Assembly: GCA_964623265.1 (NCBI GenBank)
Contig: CAZUTK010000012.1
Coordinates: 1-50,431 of the forward strand
From: CAZUTK01 sp964623265
Lineage (GTDB): Bacteria; Electryoneota; B3-LCP
Reading direction: 5' to 3'
DNA: 50,431 bases
The translations under genes and the position numbers were made by a program. Below, piece by piece: positions 9,137 through 17,097 of this stretch; position 1 is the first letter of the stretch, and each line of letters starts with the position of its first letter. Below the pieces are notes generated by a model, which saw only the letters and a program-made list of their open reading frames with translations, ran no database searches and had not been told where the DNA came from.

Positions 9137-10522
9137 CTAAGCGATGATTTTTCCTTCGAAATCCGGCGGAATCTCCACGCCCAGTTTATGCAGGATCGTC
9201 GGCGCGATGTCCATCACGTGAGCTCCCTCGATTTCGCGTCCGTTCCCGGGTTTTGCCGGGTCGTGGAGGATGAACAAGCCGTGCTGCGCGTGGTTGGCGT
9301 CGTCGGGACCGGTGTCGTTTTCGAAGGACCAGAGGGTGGGATTACCGATGCTGCCCAGCGATCGCCAGTTCAAGTCGCCGAAATAGACGATCAGATCCGG
9401 AGCCACGCCGTTGACCATGGGATAAGTTTCCTCCGGCTTGAAGACGCGGGTGCCGATATTCTTGCCGTCCGGGTCGGTCAGCGCTTCCAGCTTGGCGGCC
9501 AGTTCGTCGCGGAATCTCTCGTAATCCGCCGGATCCACGACTCCTTCGGGTTCGCGCCCTTTGACGTTGATGAAGAGGCGCCCGTAATATCCGCCCGAAC
9601 CCCAGACTTTGGTCTTCGGAAAGTCTATGTTCTTGTTCTTCAACTGCACGACGCCCTGCGGCTTTTCTTTGACCGTCAGATATCCTTCCCGAATCAGCCA
9701 GTCGTTGAAGTTGATGCCGCCGTCCATCTTCTTGGCGCCGTGATCGGAGACCACCAGGACGACGGTCTCGTCGCCCAGCTTGCGGAGCAGTTCGCCGATC
9801 TCTTCGTCTATATATTGATAGTAGTTCAGGATGGACTTTTCGAAGCGGTTGCCGGGCTCGAATTTGGGGTGCGCCGGATCAATGTATTTCCACATGCCGT
9901 GATGGATGCGGTCCACGCCCATCTCCACGAACATGAAGAAATCCCAGGGCTTGCGGTCCATCAGGTATTTCACCGTGGCAAAGCGGCGCGCCGTCATTTG
10001 ATAGATCTGCTTGATCAGGTTGACCTTGTCGTCGGTGCGGAAATCCTTGACGTCAATGATGTACTCGCCGACGTTGCGCCGGAGCTCGTCCTTCAGCTCC
10101 TTTGGATAGGTGAATTCCGCGTCGGTGTCGGGCGTCAGGAAGCAGCCGATCAAGCAGCCGCGGATGGGTTTGGGCGGATAGGTCTGCGGCACGCTGATCA
10201 CCACGGAATCCTTGCCCGCCTTGCCTAAAAGATCCCATACCGTCGGTTCCTTGACCGCCAGAGAATTGGCGTAGAACAGGTCGGCGTAGCCGTAATTGGC
10301 GCGGTTGCGGAAGCCGTAGAACCCCAGCTTGCCCGGGTTCTTGGAAGTCATCATGGACATCCAGGCGGGCACGGTGATGGCGGGGATGGTGGATTCCAGC
10401 TTTCCCCAGAGCCCTCTCTCCTGCAGGGACTTCAGGTTGGGCAGCTGCTCTTTCCATTGGTCGAAGACGAACTGCGGCGTCAGGCAGTCCATTCCGATGA
10501 CGAAGACGCGGCGGTCGGGCAT
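9137..10522 (-). CDS. Alkaline-phosphatase-superfamily phosphodiesterase (second of two)
   Basis: A 461-residue paralog of the enzyme at 7044-8393. Metal and catalytic regions visible are VFVIGMDCLTP, the nucleophile loop around STIPAITVPAWMSMMTSKNPGKLGFYGF, EMGVDRIHHGMWKY, VVLVVSDHGAKKMDGG and a late histidine in HAQHGLFIL. There is no signal peptide. ATG start at 10520-10522; the gene ends 30 nt before cysC. It is the first gene of the long minus-strand polysaccharide operon. Substrate unknown; pairing with APS kinase hints at sulfo- or phospho-nucleotide chemistry. Confidence 0.85.
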   Translation of the reverse strand: MPDRRVFVIGMDCLTPQFVFDQWKEQLPNLKSLQERGLWGKLESTIPAITVPAWMSMMTSKNPGKLGFYGFRNRANYGYADLFYANSLAVKEPTVWDLLGKAGKDSVVISVPQTYPPKPIRGCLIGCFLTPDTDAEFTYPKELKDELRRNVGEYIIDVKDFRTDDKVNLIKQIYQMTARRFATVKYLMDRKPWDFFMFVEMGVDRIHHGMWKYIDPAHPKFEPGNRFEKSILNYYQYIDEEIGELLRKLGDETVVLVVSDHGAKKMDGGINFNDWLIREGYLTVKEKPQGVVQLKNKNIDFPKTKVWGSGGYYGRLFINVKGREPEGVVDPADYERFRDELAAKLEALTDPDGKNIGTRVFKPEETYPMVNGVAPDLIVYFGDLNWRSLGSIGNPTLWSFENDTGPDDANHAQHGLFILHDPAKPGNGREIEGAHVMDIAPTILHKLGVEIPPDFEGKIIA

Positions 10523-10594
10523 GGTTCCTCTTACTTCATTGATGAATTGAAAAATGCAGATCGCAGCGGTTATAATACGGCTGAATTGAACTCA

Positions 10595-10924
10595 TCAAAG
10601 TTCTTTCAGTTTCTTTTCCAGTTCCGGCAAATCTTCAGTTATCACTTGCCAAATAATAAGCAAATCAACACCGAAATACTCGCGAATCAACCCGTTGCGG
10701 ATGCCCATCATTTGATGCTAGGGGATGTTCGGATGCGCTCTTGTCAACTCTTCTGGCAGCTGTCTTGAAGCTTTTCCGATGATTTCCAGATTCCGCACTA
10801 CGGCGTCTATCGTCTTGACATCATTTGCGAAATCCTCATACTTCATCGCTTCGATGTATGTCCTGATTTTCTCAATCGCTTCGAGGATGTCTGATACAAG
10901 CAGCCTGGTTTTGCGTTTAGACAT
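10595..10924 (-). pseudogene. hepT: HepT toxin with amber stop and lost catalytic histidine
   Basis: The minus-strand frame from ATG 10924 encodes a DUF86/HepT-like helical protein (MSKRKTRLLVSDILEAIE...). It is interrupted by TAG at 10718-10720 after 68 residues and then continues in frame to TGA at 10595-10597, for 109 codons in total. The stop falls where family members have the tryptophan of an IPW motif (TGG to TAG). Past the stop, the catalytic R-x4-H-x-Y motif reads RNGLIREY, so the essential histidine is arginine. Both changes are single transitions. The start overlaps the mntA end by 8 nt, as in intact modules. It is most likely an inactivated HEPN toxin; sequencing error could explain one change, hardly both. 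Confidence 0.85.
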
Positions 10925-11204
10925 ATCGCAGATCCTTGCGAATCGCCTTGAAATACTTGGGCTTGATGCCGCTATTTGAAACCAAATCCACTTTGTGCTG
11001 CAGAATCCGCTCCAATTCCAGAGCCAGATCCACGAATTCCAGTCCCAGTGGTTGTTCCAATTCAACCAGGATGTCTACATCGCTGTCGGGTCGGTCCATT
11101 TTACGCGCGACTGATCCGAAGACCGCCAACTCACGCACATAATATTTCCGGCGCAGAGCCGGCTTTGCGGCTTTCAATTGTTGAAGGATTTTTTCGAGTT
11201 CCAT
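10917..11204 (-). CDS. mntA: MntA-type minimal nucleotidyltransferase (antitoxin)
   Basis: A 95-residue MNT-domain protein carrying the signature GSVARKMDRPDSDVD (residues 30-44), matching the GS-x10-DxD nucleotidyltransferase motif, plus the downstream strand KVDLVS. In MntA-HepT modules this protein AMPylates and neutralises the HEPN toxin. I placed the start at ATG 11204, which gives the usual small size; the longer upstream frame overlaps the holin-like gene and is not credible. The antitoxin is intact while the adjoining hepT is broken, as expected when a toxin is lost first. Confidence 0.88.
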   Translation of the reverse strand: MELEKILQQLKAAKPALRRKYYVRELAVFGSVARKMDRPDSDVDILVELEQPLGLEFVDLALELERILQHKVDLVSNSGIKPKYFKAIRKDLRYV

Positions 11205-11209
11205 AGGCT

Positions 11210-11587
11210 CTAATTGTCTTTTTCCTTCTCCTTCACCATCCCCGTCAGCGCCACGGAGACGAGGCTGACGATCAGCCCGCCCCAGAAGGCAGACCAGAAG
11301 CCGTCCACGTAGAAGCCCACCTGGAAGATGCCTCGGGCTAAGGACGCCGCCAGCAGCAGCATCAGCGCGTTGATGACCAGCAGGAAGACGCCTAGCGTCA
11401 GCAGGATCAGCGGGCAGGTCAGCAGTTTCAGCAGCGGCTTCAGGAAGACGTTGATCACGCCCAGAACCGCCGCCGTCGCCGCATACGCCGCCCAGGCATC
11501 GCCTTCCACGCGGATGCCGGGGACGATCCACGCCGCCACAAAGAGCGAAAACCCGATGATCAGCCAGCGGATAAAGAGCTGCATCAT
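11210..11587 (-). CDS. Four-helix membrane protein of the phage-holin superfamily IV type
   Basis: A 125-residue integral membrane protein with four hydrophobic helices (about 4-23, 34-56, 60-85, 92-115) and a charged tail (GMVKEKEKDN). The LKPLLKLLTCPLILLTLGVFLLVINALML block is characteristic of the chromosomal holin-like/DUF family (YvlD-type). Start chosen at the first ATG of a tandem ATG ATG (11587). It lies 96 nt downstream of the DegT aminotransferase gene. Despite the family name there is no phage gene nearby; its function is unknown. Confidence 0.8.
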   Translation of the reverse strand: MMQLFIRWLIIGFSLFVAAWIVPGIRVEGDAWAAYAATAAVLGVINVFLKPLLKLLTCPLILLTLGVFLLVINALMLLLAASLARGIFQVGFYVDGFWSAFWGGLIVSLVSVALTGMVKEKEKDN

Positions 11588-11683
11588 CGCAATCCAATCA
11601 GTTAAAAGATCTTCCGAACCGATTGCACCGAACCGCTCAAGCGGAGCAGACTCTGCGCCATCCATCGGATCCGCGGGCCGGCT

Positions 11684-12790
11684 TCAGGATTCGAAGAACG
11701 CCCGCACTTTCGAGCAGACGTATTCGAAGCGCTCCTCCCCCAATTCCGGGTAGATCGGCAGCCCCAGGATTTCGGCGGCGGCGCGTTCCGCCTGCGGGAA
11801 ATCGCCGGCGCGATACCCGAGATGGCGGAAGCATTCCTGCAGATGCAGCGGCACCGGATAGAAGATCTCCGCGTACACACCTTCCCGATTCAGGAACGCC
11901 TTCAGTTCATCCCGTCTGCCGGGGACGCGGATCATAAACTGATGGTAGATGTGATAGTTTCCCTCCGCTTCCACGGGCAGAACCAGCGGCAATCCCGCCA
12001 GGCGTTCGCGGTAGCGGTTTGCGATGCGGCGTCGTTCTTCGTTCCAGCTCGGCAGATGCGGCAGCTTCGCCAGGAGCACAGCCGCTTGCAGAGCTCCCAG
12101 GCGGCTGTTCAGGCCGACTTCGTCGTGATAATAGCGGCGCTTCGCTCCGTGGTCGCGCAGGCTGCGCAGATGCAGGGCGGCCGCTTCATCGTTCGTGACG
12201 ATCATCCCACCGTCGCCGGCTCCCCCCAGATTTTTCGTCGGGTAAAAAGAGAACCCCGTCAACGCGCCCCAATTGCCGGCGGGCCGCCCCAGCCGCGAAG
12301 CGCCGATCGCCTGCGCGGCGTCTTCGAGCACGGCGATTCCGGAGGTCTGCGCCCAGGAGACGATCTCTTCCATGCGCGCCAGCTGGCCGTAGAGGTGCAC
12401 GGGCAGAACCGCCTTGACGCCCGTCGGCGACACCTGCGCCAGCAGATCGGGGTCGAGGTTGCAGGTTTCCGGTTCGATGTCCACGAAATAGGGGCGGGCT
12501 CCCAGCCGCGTCACGGCGGAAACGGTCGAGAAAAAGCTGAAGGGCGTCGTCACGACGGCGTCGCCGGGCTGGACTCCCAGCGCCATCAGCGAGAGCAGCA
12601 GGGCGTCCGAACCGGAAGCCACACCGACTCCGTATTTCACCCCGCACAGAGCGGCGATTTCGCCTTCCAGTTCTTCCACCAGGGGACCTAAGATGAAGCG
12701 CTGCGTGCCGAACACTTCTTCGATGCGGCGCATCACTTCGGGGCGGATGACGGCGAATTGCGCGGACAAATCGAGAGGAGGAACGTTCAT
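11684..12790 (-). CDS. DegT/DnrJ/EryC1/StrS-family sugar aminotransferase
   Basis: A 368-residue PLP-dependent transaminase acting on keto-sugar nucleotides. The start MNVPPLDLSAQ is typical. ASGSDALLLSL binds the PLP phosphate, LEDAAQAIG holds the cofactor aspartate and glutamine (157, 160), and SFYPTKNLGGAGDGG carries the Schiff-base lysine K186. The start codon overlaps the stop of the PHP gene (ATGA). The amino-sugar product probably enters the cell-surface glycans made by the operon on the left, though no partner dehydratase is visible. Confidence 0.92.
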   Translation of the reverse strand: MNVPPLDLSAQFAVIRPEVMRRIEEVFGTQRFILGPLVEELEGEIAALCGVKYGVGVASGSDALLLSLMALGVQPGDAVVTTPFSFFSTVSAVTRLGARPYFVDIEPETCNLDPDLLAQVSPTGVKAVLPVHLYGQLARMEEIVSWAQTSGIAVLEDAAQAIGASRLGRPAGNWGALTGFSFYPTKNLGGAGDGGMIVTNDEAAALHLRSLRDHGAKRRYYHDEVGLNSRLGALQAAVLLAKLPHLPSWNEERRRIANRYRERLAGLPLVLPVEAEGNYHIYHQFMIRVPGRRDELKAFLNREGVYAEIFYPVPLHLQECFRHLGYRAGDFPQAERAAAEILGLPIYPELGEERFEYVCSKVRAFFES

Positions 12791-13626
12791 ATTCTGGCTT
12801 CCTTCAAATGTTCGAGGATGTCGTACGGGATCGCCATATCGCCGAAGCCGCGCCCGAGGGTCACATTGGGCTTGACGGATCCGTGGAAGTCCGTCCCTCC
12901 GGAGATCAACAGGTTGTAGCGCCGGGCGATGTCCGCGAAATAGGCTTCCTCCCCTTTGCTGTGATCGGTGTAATACACTTCGATTCCGAGCAAACCCTGT
13001 TCGATCAGCGACTTCAGCCGCGTTTCGAACTGGCTTTCATCCTTCCGGCGCAGGGTAAAGGGGTGCGCGAGGATGGGGATGCCGTCCGCGTGCACGATCA
13101 TCGAAATGGCATCTTCAGTGGAGAGCCTTTTCTTGTCGAGATAGGCTTTTCCACCGGATTTCAAGTAGACATCGAATGCTTCCTGATACGATTTCACAGC
13201 CCCTTTTTTCACGAGGAGCGCGGCGAAATGCGGTCTGCCCACCAGATCGCCGCCGGCTTCCATCAGCAGTTCCTCCATGGTGATGGGAATGCCCATATCC
13301 ACGAGCAGTTTGATCATCTTGCGGTTGCGTTCTTCGCGGAAGCGGCGCAGGTCGCGCAAGGTGGACTCCATCTCCTCATCGTTCAGCCGCACGAACAGCC
13401 CTACGATGTGGATGGCTCCCCAGGGGGAATCCGCGCTGATCTCCACCCCCGGGACGACTTCGATTTCGAAATCCACGCCGGCTTCCAGAGCTTCGCGGTT
13501 TCCCGCAGAAGTGTCGTGGTCGGTGACGGCGATCGCCTGCAGTCCTTGATCTTTCGCCGATTTCACCAGATCGCGCGGCTTATAGGAACCATCGGAGGCG
13601 GTGGTATGCGTGTGTAAATCTATCAA
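12787..13626 (-). CDS. PHP-domain metal-dependent phosphoesterase
   Basis: A 279-residue PHP protein with the four canonical motifs: DLHTHTTASDG at the N terminus, VTDHDT, PGVEISA, and late metal ligands in AHPF and GGTDFHGS. Size and motif order match the YciV/RNase AM (3',5'-nucleoside bisphosphate phosphatase) group. Interestingly that activity removes the phosphate from PAP, the by-product of PAPS use, and an APS kinase is encoded nearby; this link is inference. The start codon is TTG at 13626, chosen because it gives M-I-D-L-H-T-H with no nearby ATG. The stop overlaps the DegT start. Confidence 0.88.
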   Translation of the reverse strand: MIDLHTHTTASDGSYKPRDLVKSAKDQGLQAIAVTDHDTSAGNREALEAGVDFEIEVVPGVEISADSPWGAIHIVGLFVRLNDEEMESTLRDLRRFREERNRKMIKLLVDMGIPITMEELLMEAGGDLVGRPHFAALLVKKGAVKSYQEAFDVYLKSGGKAYLDKKRLSTEDAISMIVHADGIPILAHPFTLRRKDESQFETRLKSLIEQGLLGIEVYYTDHSKGEEAYFADIARRYNLLISGGTDFHGSVKPNVTLGRGFGDMAIPYDILEHLKEARI

Positions 13627-13673
13627 GTGTTACTCGCGATTTAATGGAAGTTAATCTTACAGATAAGTTATAT

Positions 13674-13702
13674 ATATTATCAAAAATTGCAAGGGAAATC
13701 AA
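13674..13702 (-). promoter_or_regulatory. Sigma-70-like promoter for the PHP-DegT operon
   Basis: Minus strand TTGATT (13702-13697), a 17-nt spacer and TAATAT (13679-13674), giving a start about 40 nt before the PHP gene. The flanks are strongly AT-rich against a GC-rich background. Confidence 0.6.
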
Positions 13703-13800
13703 GGGTATTTTGACCTTTAGCTCGAAGCCGGTGATCCCCGCTGCGCCGGCGGGGGGGCGTGGTTGTGCGCCGTGGAGGAGTCTATTGAAAGGAGGCGGCG

Positions 13801-15183
13801 TCAATCCGTTCCGTCCGCTTCTGTGGTGGAATGCTTCAGTTTTTCTCGCAGCGTCTTGCGGTCAATCCCCAGGATTTCCGCGGCTCGGGTTTTATTGCCG
13901 TTGACACTCGCCAGAACGTTGCGGACATATTCTGCTTCGACCTCCGCCAGGGTTCGGGTGAATCCGGAACCGCGCATCGCGGAAAAACGCATCAGGGAGG
14001 GCAGGTCGGGCACTTCGATGAAGCCGTCGTTGGTCATCACCACCAGGCGTTGGATGAGGTTTTCCAGTTCCCGGACATTGCCGGGCCAGTCGTAGTGTTT
14101 CAGCGCCTGCAGGACGTCGTCGGAGAACTGCACCGTCAGTTTGCCGTACTCTTTGGCGTACTTCTTGGCGAAATGATGAGCGAGAATGAGGATGTCGTCC
14201 CCGCGGTCCCGCAGGGGCGGCATCGTGAAGCTGATGACGTTGAGGCGGAAGTATAGATCTTCCCGGAACACGCCCTTTTTCACCAGGCCGAGGAGGTCTT
14301 TATTGGTGGCGGCGAGAATGCGCACGTCCACTTTGCGGGTGCGGCTGGAGCCCACCATCGTGACTTCCTTGTTCTGCAGGACGCGCAGGAGTTTGGTCTG
14401 CATATTCAGGGTGGTGTCGCTGATTTCATCGAGGAAGATGGTGCCGCCGTCCGCTGTCTGGAAGAAGCCCGCGCGGGTTTCGCCGGCGCCGGTGAAGGCG
14501 CCCTTGACGTGCCCGAACAGTTCGCTTTCCAACAAGCCCTCGGGGATGCCGCCGCAGTTGACGGGGACGAAAGCGGCGGAAGCGCGGGGACTGCTGTAGT
14601 GGATGGCTCGCGCCGCCAGCTCCTTACCNNNNNNNNNNNNNNNNNNNNNNNNNNNNNNNNNGGTGATCAGCACCGTCGCCGAAGTCGCCGCCGCTTTCTT
14701 GATGATGTCGAAAACCCTCTGCATCGCGGGGGATTCGCCGATCAGACCTGGAAAAGAAGGGACGGCGCCGGCGGAGCCGTTCTGTCCGAAGCGGCGCACG
14801 CGCAGCTTCTCGAGAGATCGTTCCACGGCGGCCAAGAGCTCCTGATCCGTGAAAGGCTTGGATAGATACTCTTCCGCTCCGGTCTTGACCGCCTGCACCG
14901 CGCCCTCGATGGTGGCGTACCCCGTGATCATCACGACTTCGGTGTCGCGGAGGTTTTCGCGCACGTGGCGGATCAGATCCAGCCCGCTCACCCGCGGCAT
15001 CTTGTAATCCGTGATGACCAGATCCACCGGCGTGGAGTTCAGGATTTCGAGAGCGTCGGCGACGCCTGCGGCGGTGAAGACTTGATATCCCGCCGCGCTT
15101 AGGTTACGCTGCAGGACTTCGAGCATTCCCGGGTCGTCGTCCACCACCAGGATGCGCTCTTTTTCTGCGGAGGTTGATGCCAT
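13801..15183 (-). CDS. NtrC-type sigma-54-dependent response regulator (contains assembly gap)
   Basis: A response regulator with a receiver domain (residues 10-125; DDD acidic pocket, phosphoacceptor D59 in ITDYKM, K in SKPF). The sigma-54 AAA+ domain contains ELFGHVKGAFTGA (sigma-54 contact loop), GGTIFLDEI (Walker B) and the R-finger region, and a Fis-type helix-turn-helix lies at the C terminus (NKTRAAEILGIDRKTL). The Walker A GESGTGKE is hidden by 33 Ns at 14629-14661; only GKELAARAIH is readable. The kinase gene ends 1 nt upstream, so the pair is cotranscribed. It would activate sigma-54 promoters for unidentified targets. Confidence 0.93.
   Translation of the reverse strand: MASTSAEKERILVVDDDPGMLEVLQRNLSAAGYQVFTAAGVADALEILNSTPVDLVITDYKMPRVSGLDLIRHVRENLRDTEVVMITGYATIEGAVQAVKTGAEEYLSKPFTDQELLAAVERSLEKLRVRRFGQNGSAGAVPSFPGLIGESPAMQRVFDIIKKAAATSATVLITXXXXXXXXXXXGKELAARAIHYSSPRASAAFVPVNCGGIPEGLLESELFGHVKGAFTGAGETRAGFFQTADGGTIFLDEISDTTLNMQTKLLRVLQNKEVTMVGSSRTRKVDVRILAATNKDLLGLVKKGVFREDLYFRLNVISFTMPPLRDRGDDILILAHHFAKKYAKEYGKLTVQFSDDVLQALKHYDWPGNVRELENLIQRLVVMTNDGFIEVPDLPSLMRFSAMRGSGFTRTLAEVEAEYVRNVLASVNGNKTRAAEILGIDRKTLREKLKHSTTEADGTD
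14629..14661. other. Assembly gap (33 N) in the Walker A of the sigma-54 regulator
   Basis: 33 consecutive Ns. Flanking codons read ...TVLIT before and GKELAARA after in the minus-strand frame. Family alignment predicts only five missing residues (GESGT, 15 nt), so the gap is 18 nt longer than expected and its length is probably arbitrary. Confidence 0.95.
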
Positions 15184-15184
15184 A

Positions 15185-16957
15185 TCAGTGCTGTTCCTCC
15201 GGATTCGCGGTTTCAGAATCGTGGTTCCCGCGTCTTATCGGCAATCGAATGATGAATTTCGAACCTTGTCCGACTCGGCTTTCCACCTGGATTGTCCCGC
15301 CGTGAGAAGCCACGATGCCATGCGCCACGGAAAGCCCCAAGCCGGTTCCCTGGTTGACATCTTTGGTGGTGAAGAAGGGGATGAAGATCTGCTTCACGAT
15401 TTCCGGCGACATCCCGATGCCCGTGTCCTGGACGGAAAGATAGACGAAATCGCGGTCGTGTGCGGTGGTGATGGTCAGCGTTCCGCCTTCCGGCATGGCA
15501 TGAGTGGCGTTGACGACGAGGTTCACCAGGACTTGGTTCATCTGCGCAGGGTCCGCCGTGATTTCGGGCAGATCCTCCGCGTAGAAGCGCACGACCCTGA
15601 CCGATCCGCGGTGCAGCCTGCCTTCGAGGAGGGTGAGCCCGTCTTCGATCACTCGATTCAAGTTTACGGGGATCTTGCGCGAGGGAACCTGTCGGGAGAA
15701 GAGCATCAGTTTGCGGATGACTTCCCGGGCGTACAGGGAGGCGCTGATGATCTTGTCCAGATCCGCCGCCGTCTGCGCGGGCAAGCCCGGCGTTTTCTTC
15801 GCCAACTGCGCGAAACCGAGGATATTGCCGAGGGGTTCGTTCAATTCGTGGGCGACGCCGGCGGTGAGCTGCCCGATGGTCGCCAGGCGATCCGCATGGC
15901 GCAGCTGCTCTTGAAGTTTCGCCTTCTCTTCTTCAGCTTCCCGGCGTTCGATCGCCACCGCCACTTCGCGGGCGATGGTGTCAATTAAGCTGCGCTCTTC
16001 TTTGAGGAAGGGACCCTCATCCAGCTCCGGCATCTCTTCGGTATAAGTTACCTCCACCAAACCGCACTTCGCGCCGTTGATCACGATGTCGGACGCCTGC
16101 CGCTGAACGCCGGTTCGAAATCCGGGGGTGACGTACTCCGCACCGTAGAGGACGATTCTTCCCTGGGCGATCTGCGGGTAGAGCCATGCGGGCGGCAGGA
16201 GGTTGACGATGCCCTGCAGAAGTTTTTCGTGGGGAAGGTCGGGGTTTTCCACCAGGCGGGCGATGCCGTATAAACAGGTCAGTTCTTTCACCCTTTCGCG
16301 CAAGGCGACCTGAGCGCGCCGGTGGGTGAGCGCCACGCCGAGGTTGTGCCCGAGGCTTTCATAAAAGGAGACTTCTTCTTCGCTGAAGGAATAGGGCTTT
16401 TTGCTCTTCAATCCGATCAGACCGATATTCGCGGCTTCCACCGGCACGGGGATTAGGATGAGGGAGCGGTATTCGCCGGCGAGGTTGAACCGGCTCGATT
16501 CCCGCGACGATCCCGAGCGAAACTTCAGCTCGATGGGGGGGCGCGTGTCGCCGATCCAGAAGCTCCCGTTGCGGGTGAAGAAGCCCGCATCGAGTTTCAG
16601 ATCGTTCTGGATGAGGTGCCAAAAAAGCCGTTCTAAGTCGGAACCGCCGCCGCGGGCGGGCAGGAGTGCTCCGGTGTCGTCCTGCGCCAGGGGGATGACG
16701 TCGAAGACGACGTGGGGGCTCTTCGGATCGCCGGTCGCTTCGCTTCGATAGTGCTTGTTGCGTTCGATCAGCCGCAGTTCCACTGCATCCGTCCCCGAGA
16801 ATTCGAGCAGGAGGCGGGAGACTTCCCGCAGAAAGTCAATGCGGGGCAGCCCTCGATAGGCGAACTGCAGGATCTGGTGAAACAGCGATCGAAACGCTTC
16901 GCGGGACTTGGGCTGTAAGGGCTGCGACGACGGAGATGTGTGGTTCGTATCGTGCAT
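15185..16957 (-). CDS. GAF-domain sensor histidine kinase
   Basis: A 590-residue soluble histidine kinase with no clear transmembrane helices. The first ~215 residues form a GAF-like sensor (LILIPVPVEAANIGLIGLKSKKPYSFSEEE), followed by a second GAF-like region (about 225-340). HisKA has the phosphoacceptor H370 in GVAHELNEPLGNILGF, and HATPase_c has an N box (NLVVNATHAM) and G boxes (DTGIGMS, GTGLGLSV). It phosphorylates the NtrC-type regulator that begins 1 nt downstream. The input signal is unknown; no heme- or Fe-S-type Cys motif is seen in the GAF regions. Confidence 0.92.
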   Translation of the reverse strand: MHDTNHTSPSSQPLQPKSREAFRSLFHQILQFAYRGLPRIDFLREVSRLLLEFSGTDAVELRLIERNKHYRSEATGDPKSPHVVFDVIPLAQDDTGALLPARGGGSDLERLFWHLIQNDLKLDAGFFTRNGSFWIGDTRPPIELKFRSGSSRESSRFNLAGEYRSLILIPVPVEAANIGLIGLKSKKPYSFSEEEVSFYESLGHNLGVALTHRRAQVALRERVKELTCLYGIARLVENPDLPHEKLLQGIVNLLPPAWLYPQIAQGRIVLYGAEYVTPGFRTGVQRQASDIVINGAKCGLVEVTYTEEMPELDEGPFLKEERSLIDTIAREVAVAIERREAEEEKAKLQEQLRHADRLATIGQLTAGVAHELNEPLGNILGFAQLAKKTPGLPAQTAADLDKIISASLYAREVIRKLMLFSRQVPSRKIPVNLNRVIEDGLTLLEGRLHRGSVRVVRFYAEDLPEITADPAQMNQVLVNLVVNATHAMPEGGTLTITTAHDRDFVYLSVQDTGIGMSPEIVKQIFIPFFTTKDVNQGTGLGLSVAHGIVASHGGTIQVESRVGQGSKFIIRLPIRRGNHDSETANPEEQH

Positions 16958-16984
16958 TGCGGGCGGGAGTTCGTTTTTTATAGT

Positions 16985-17013
16985 AATATACTGCAGAATT
17001 CATTTTTTTTCAA
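16985..17013 (-). promoter_or_regulatory. Sigma-70-like promoter for the kinase-regulator operon
   Basis: Minus strand TTGAAA (17013-17008), 17-nt spacer, TATATT (16990-16985), 28 nt before the kinase ATG. AT-rich surroundings. Confidence 0.6.
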
Positions 17014-17036
17014 GCGGAAAGGGTTCGGAAATGCGA

Positions 17037-17066
17037 ATCCCCCGACTTCCGGCGAAGTCGGGGGAT
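17037..17066 (-). terminator. GC-rich 12-bp hairpin after the cytochrome gene
   Basis: A near-perfect inverted repeat with 12-bp arms (ATCCCCCGACTT and its complement) and a 6-nt loop, 31 nt past the cytochrome stop codon and before the kinase promoter. There is no clear U-tract on either strand, so it may terminate poorly alone or stabilise the 3' end. Confidence 0.5.
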
Positions 17067-17097
17067 CGAAACAGGGTCATCCAGGGGACGGCGGAGT

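Noticed and set aside
10718..10720. TAG in hepT as possible pyrrolysine or programmed readthrough.
   Set aside because: It replaces a conserved Trp codon by one transition and the catalytic His is also lost; nothing in the window suggests amber recoding.
11210..11587. Holin-like gene as evidence of a prophage.
   Set aside because: No phage structural, integrase or lysis gene nearby; this holin superfamily is common on chromosomes outside phages.
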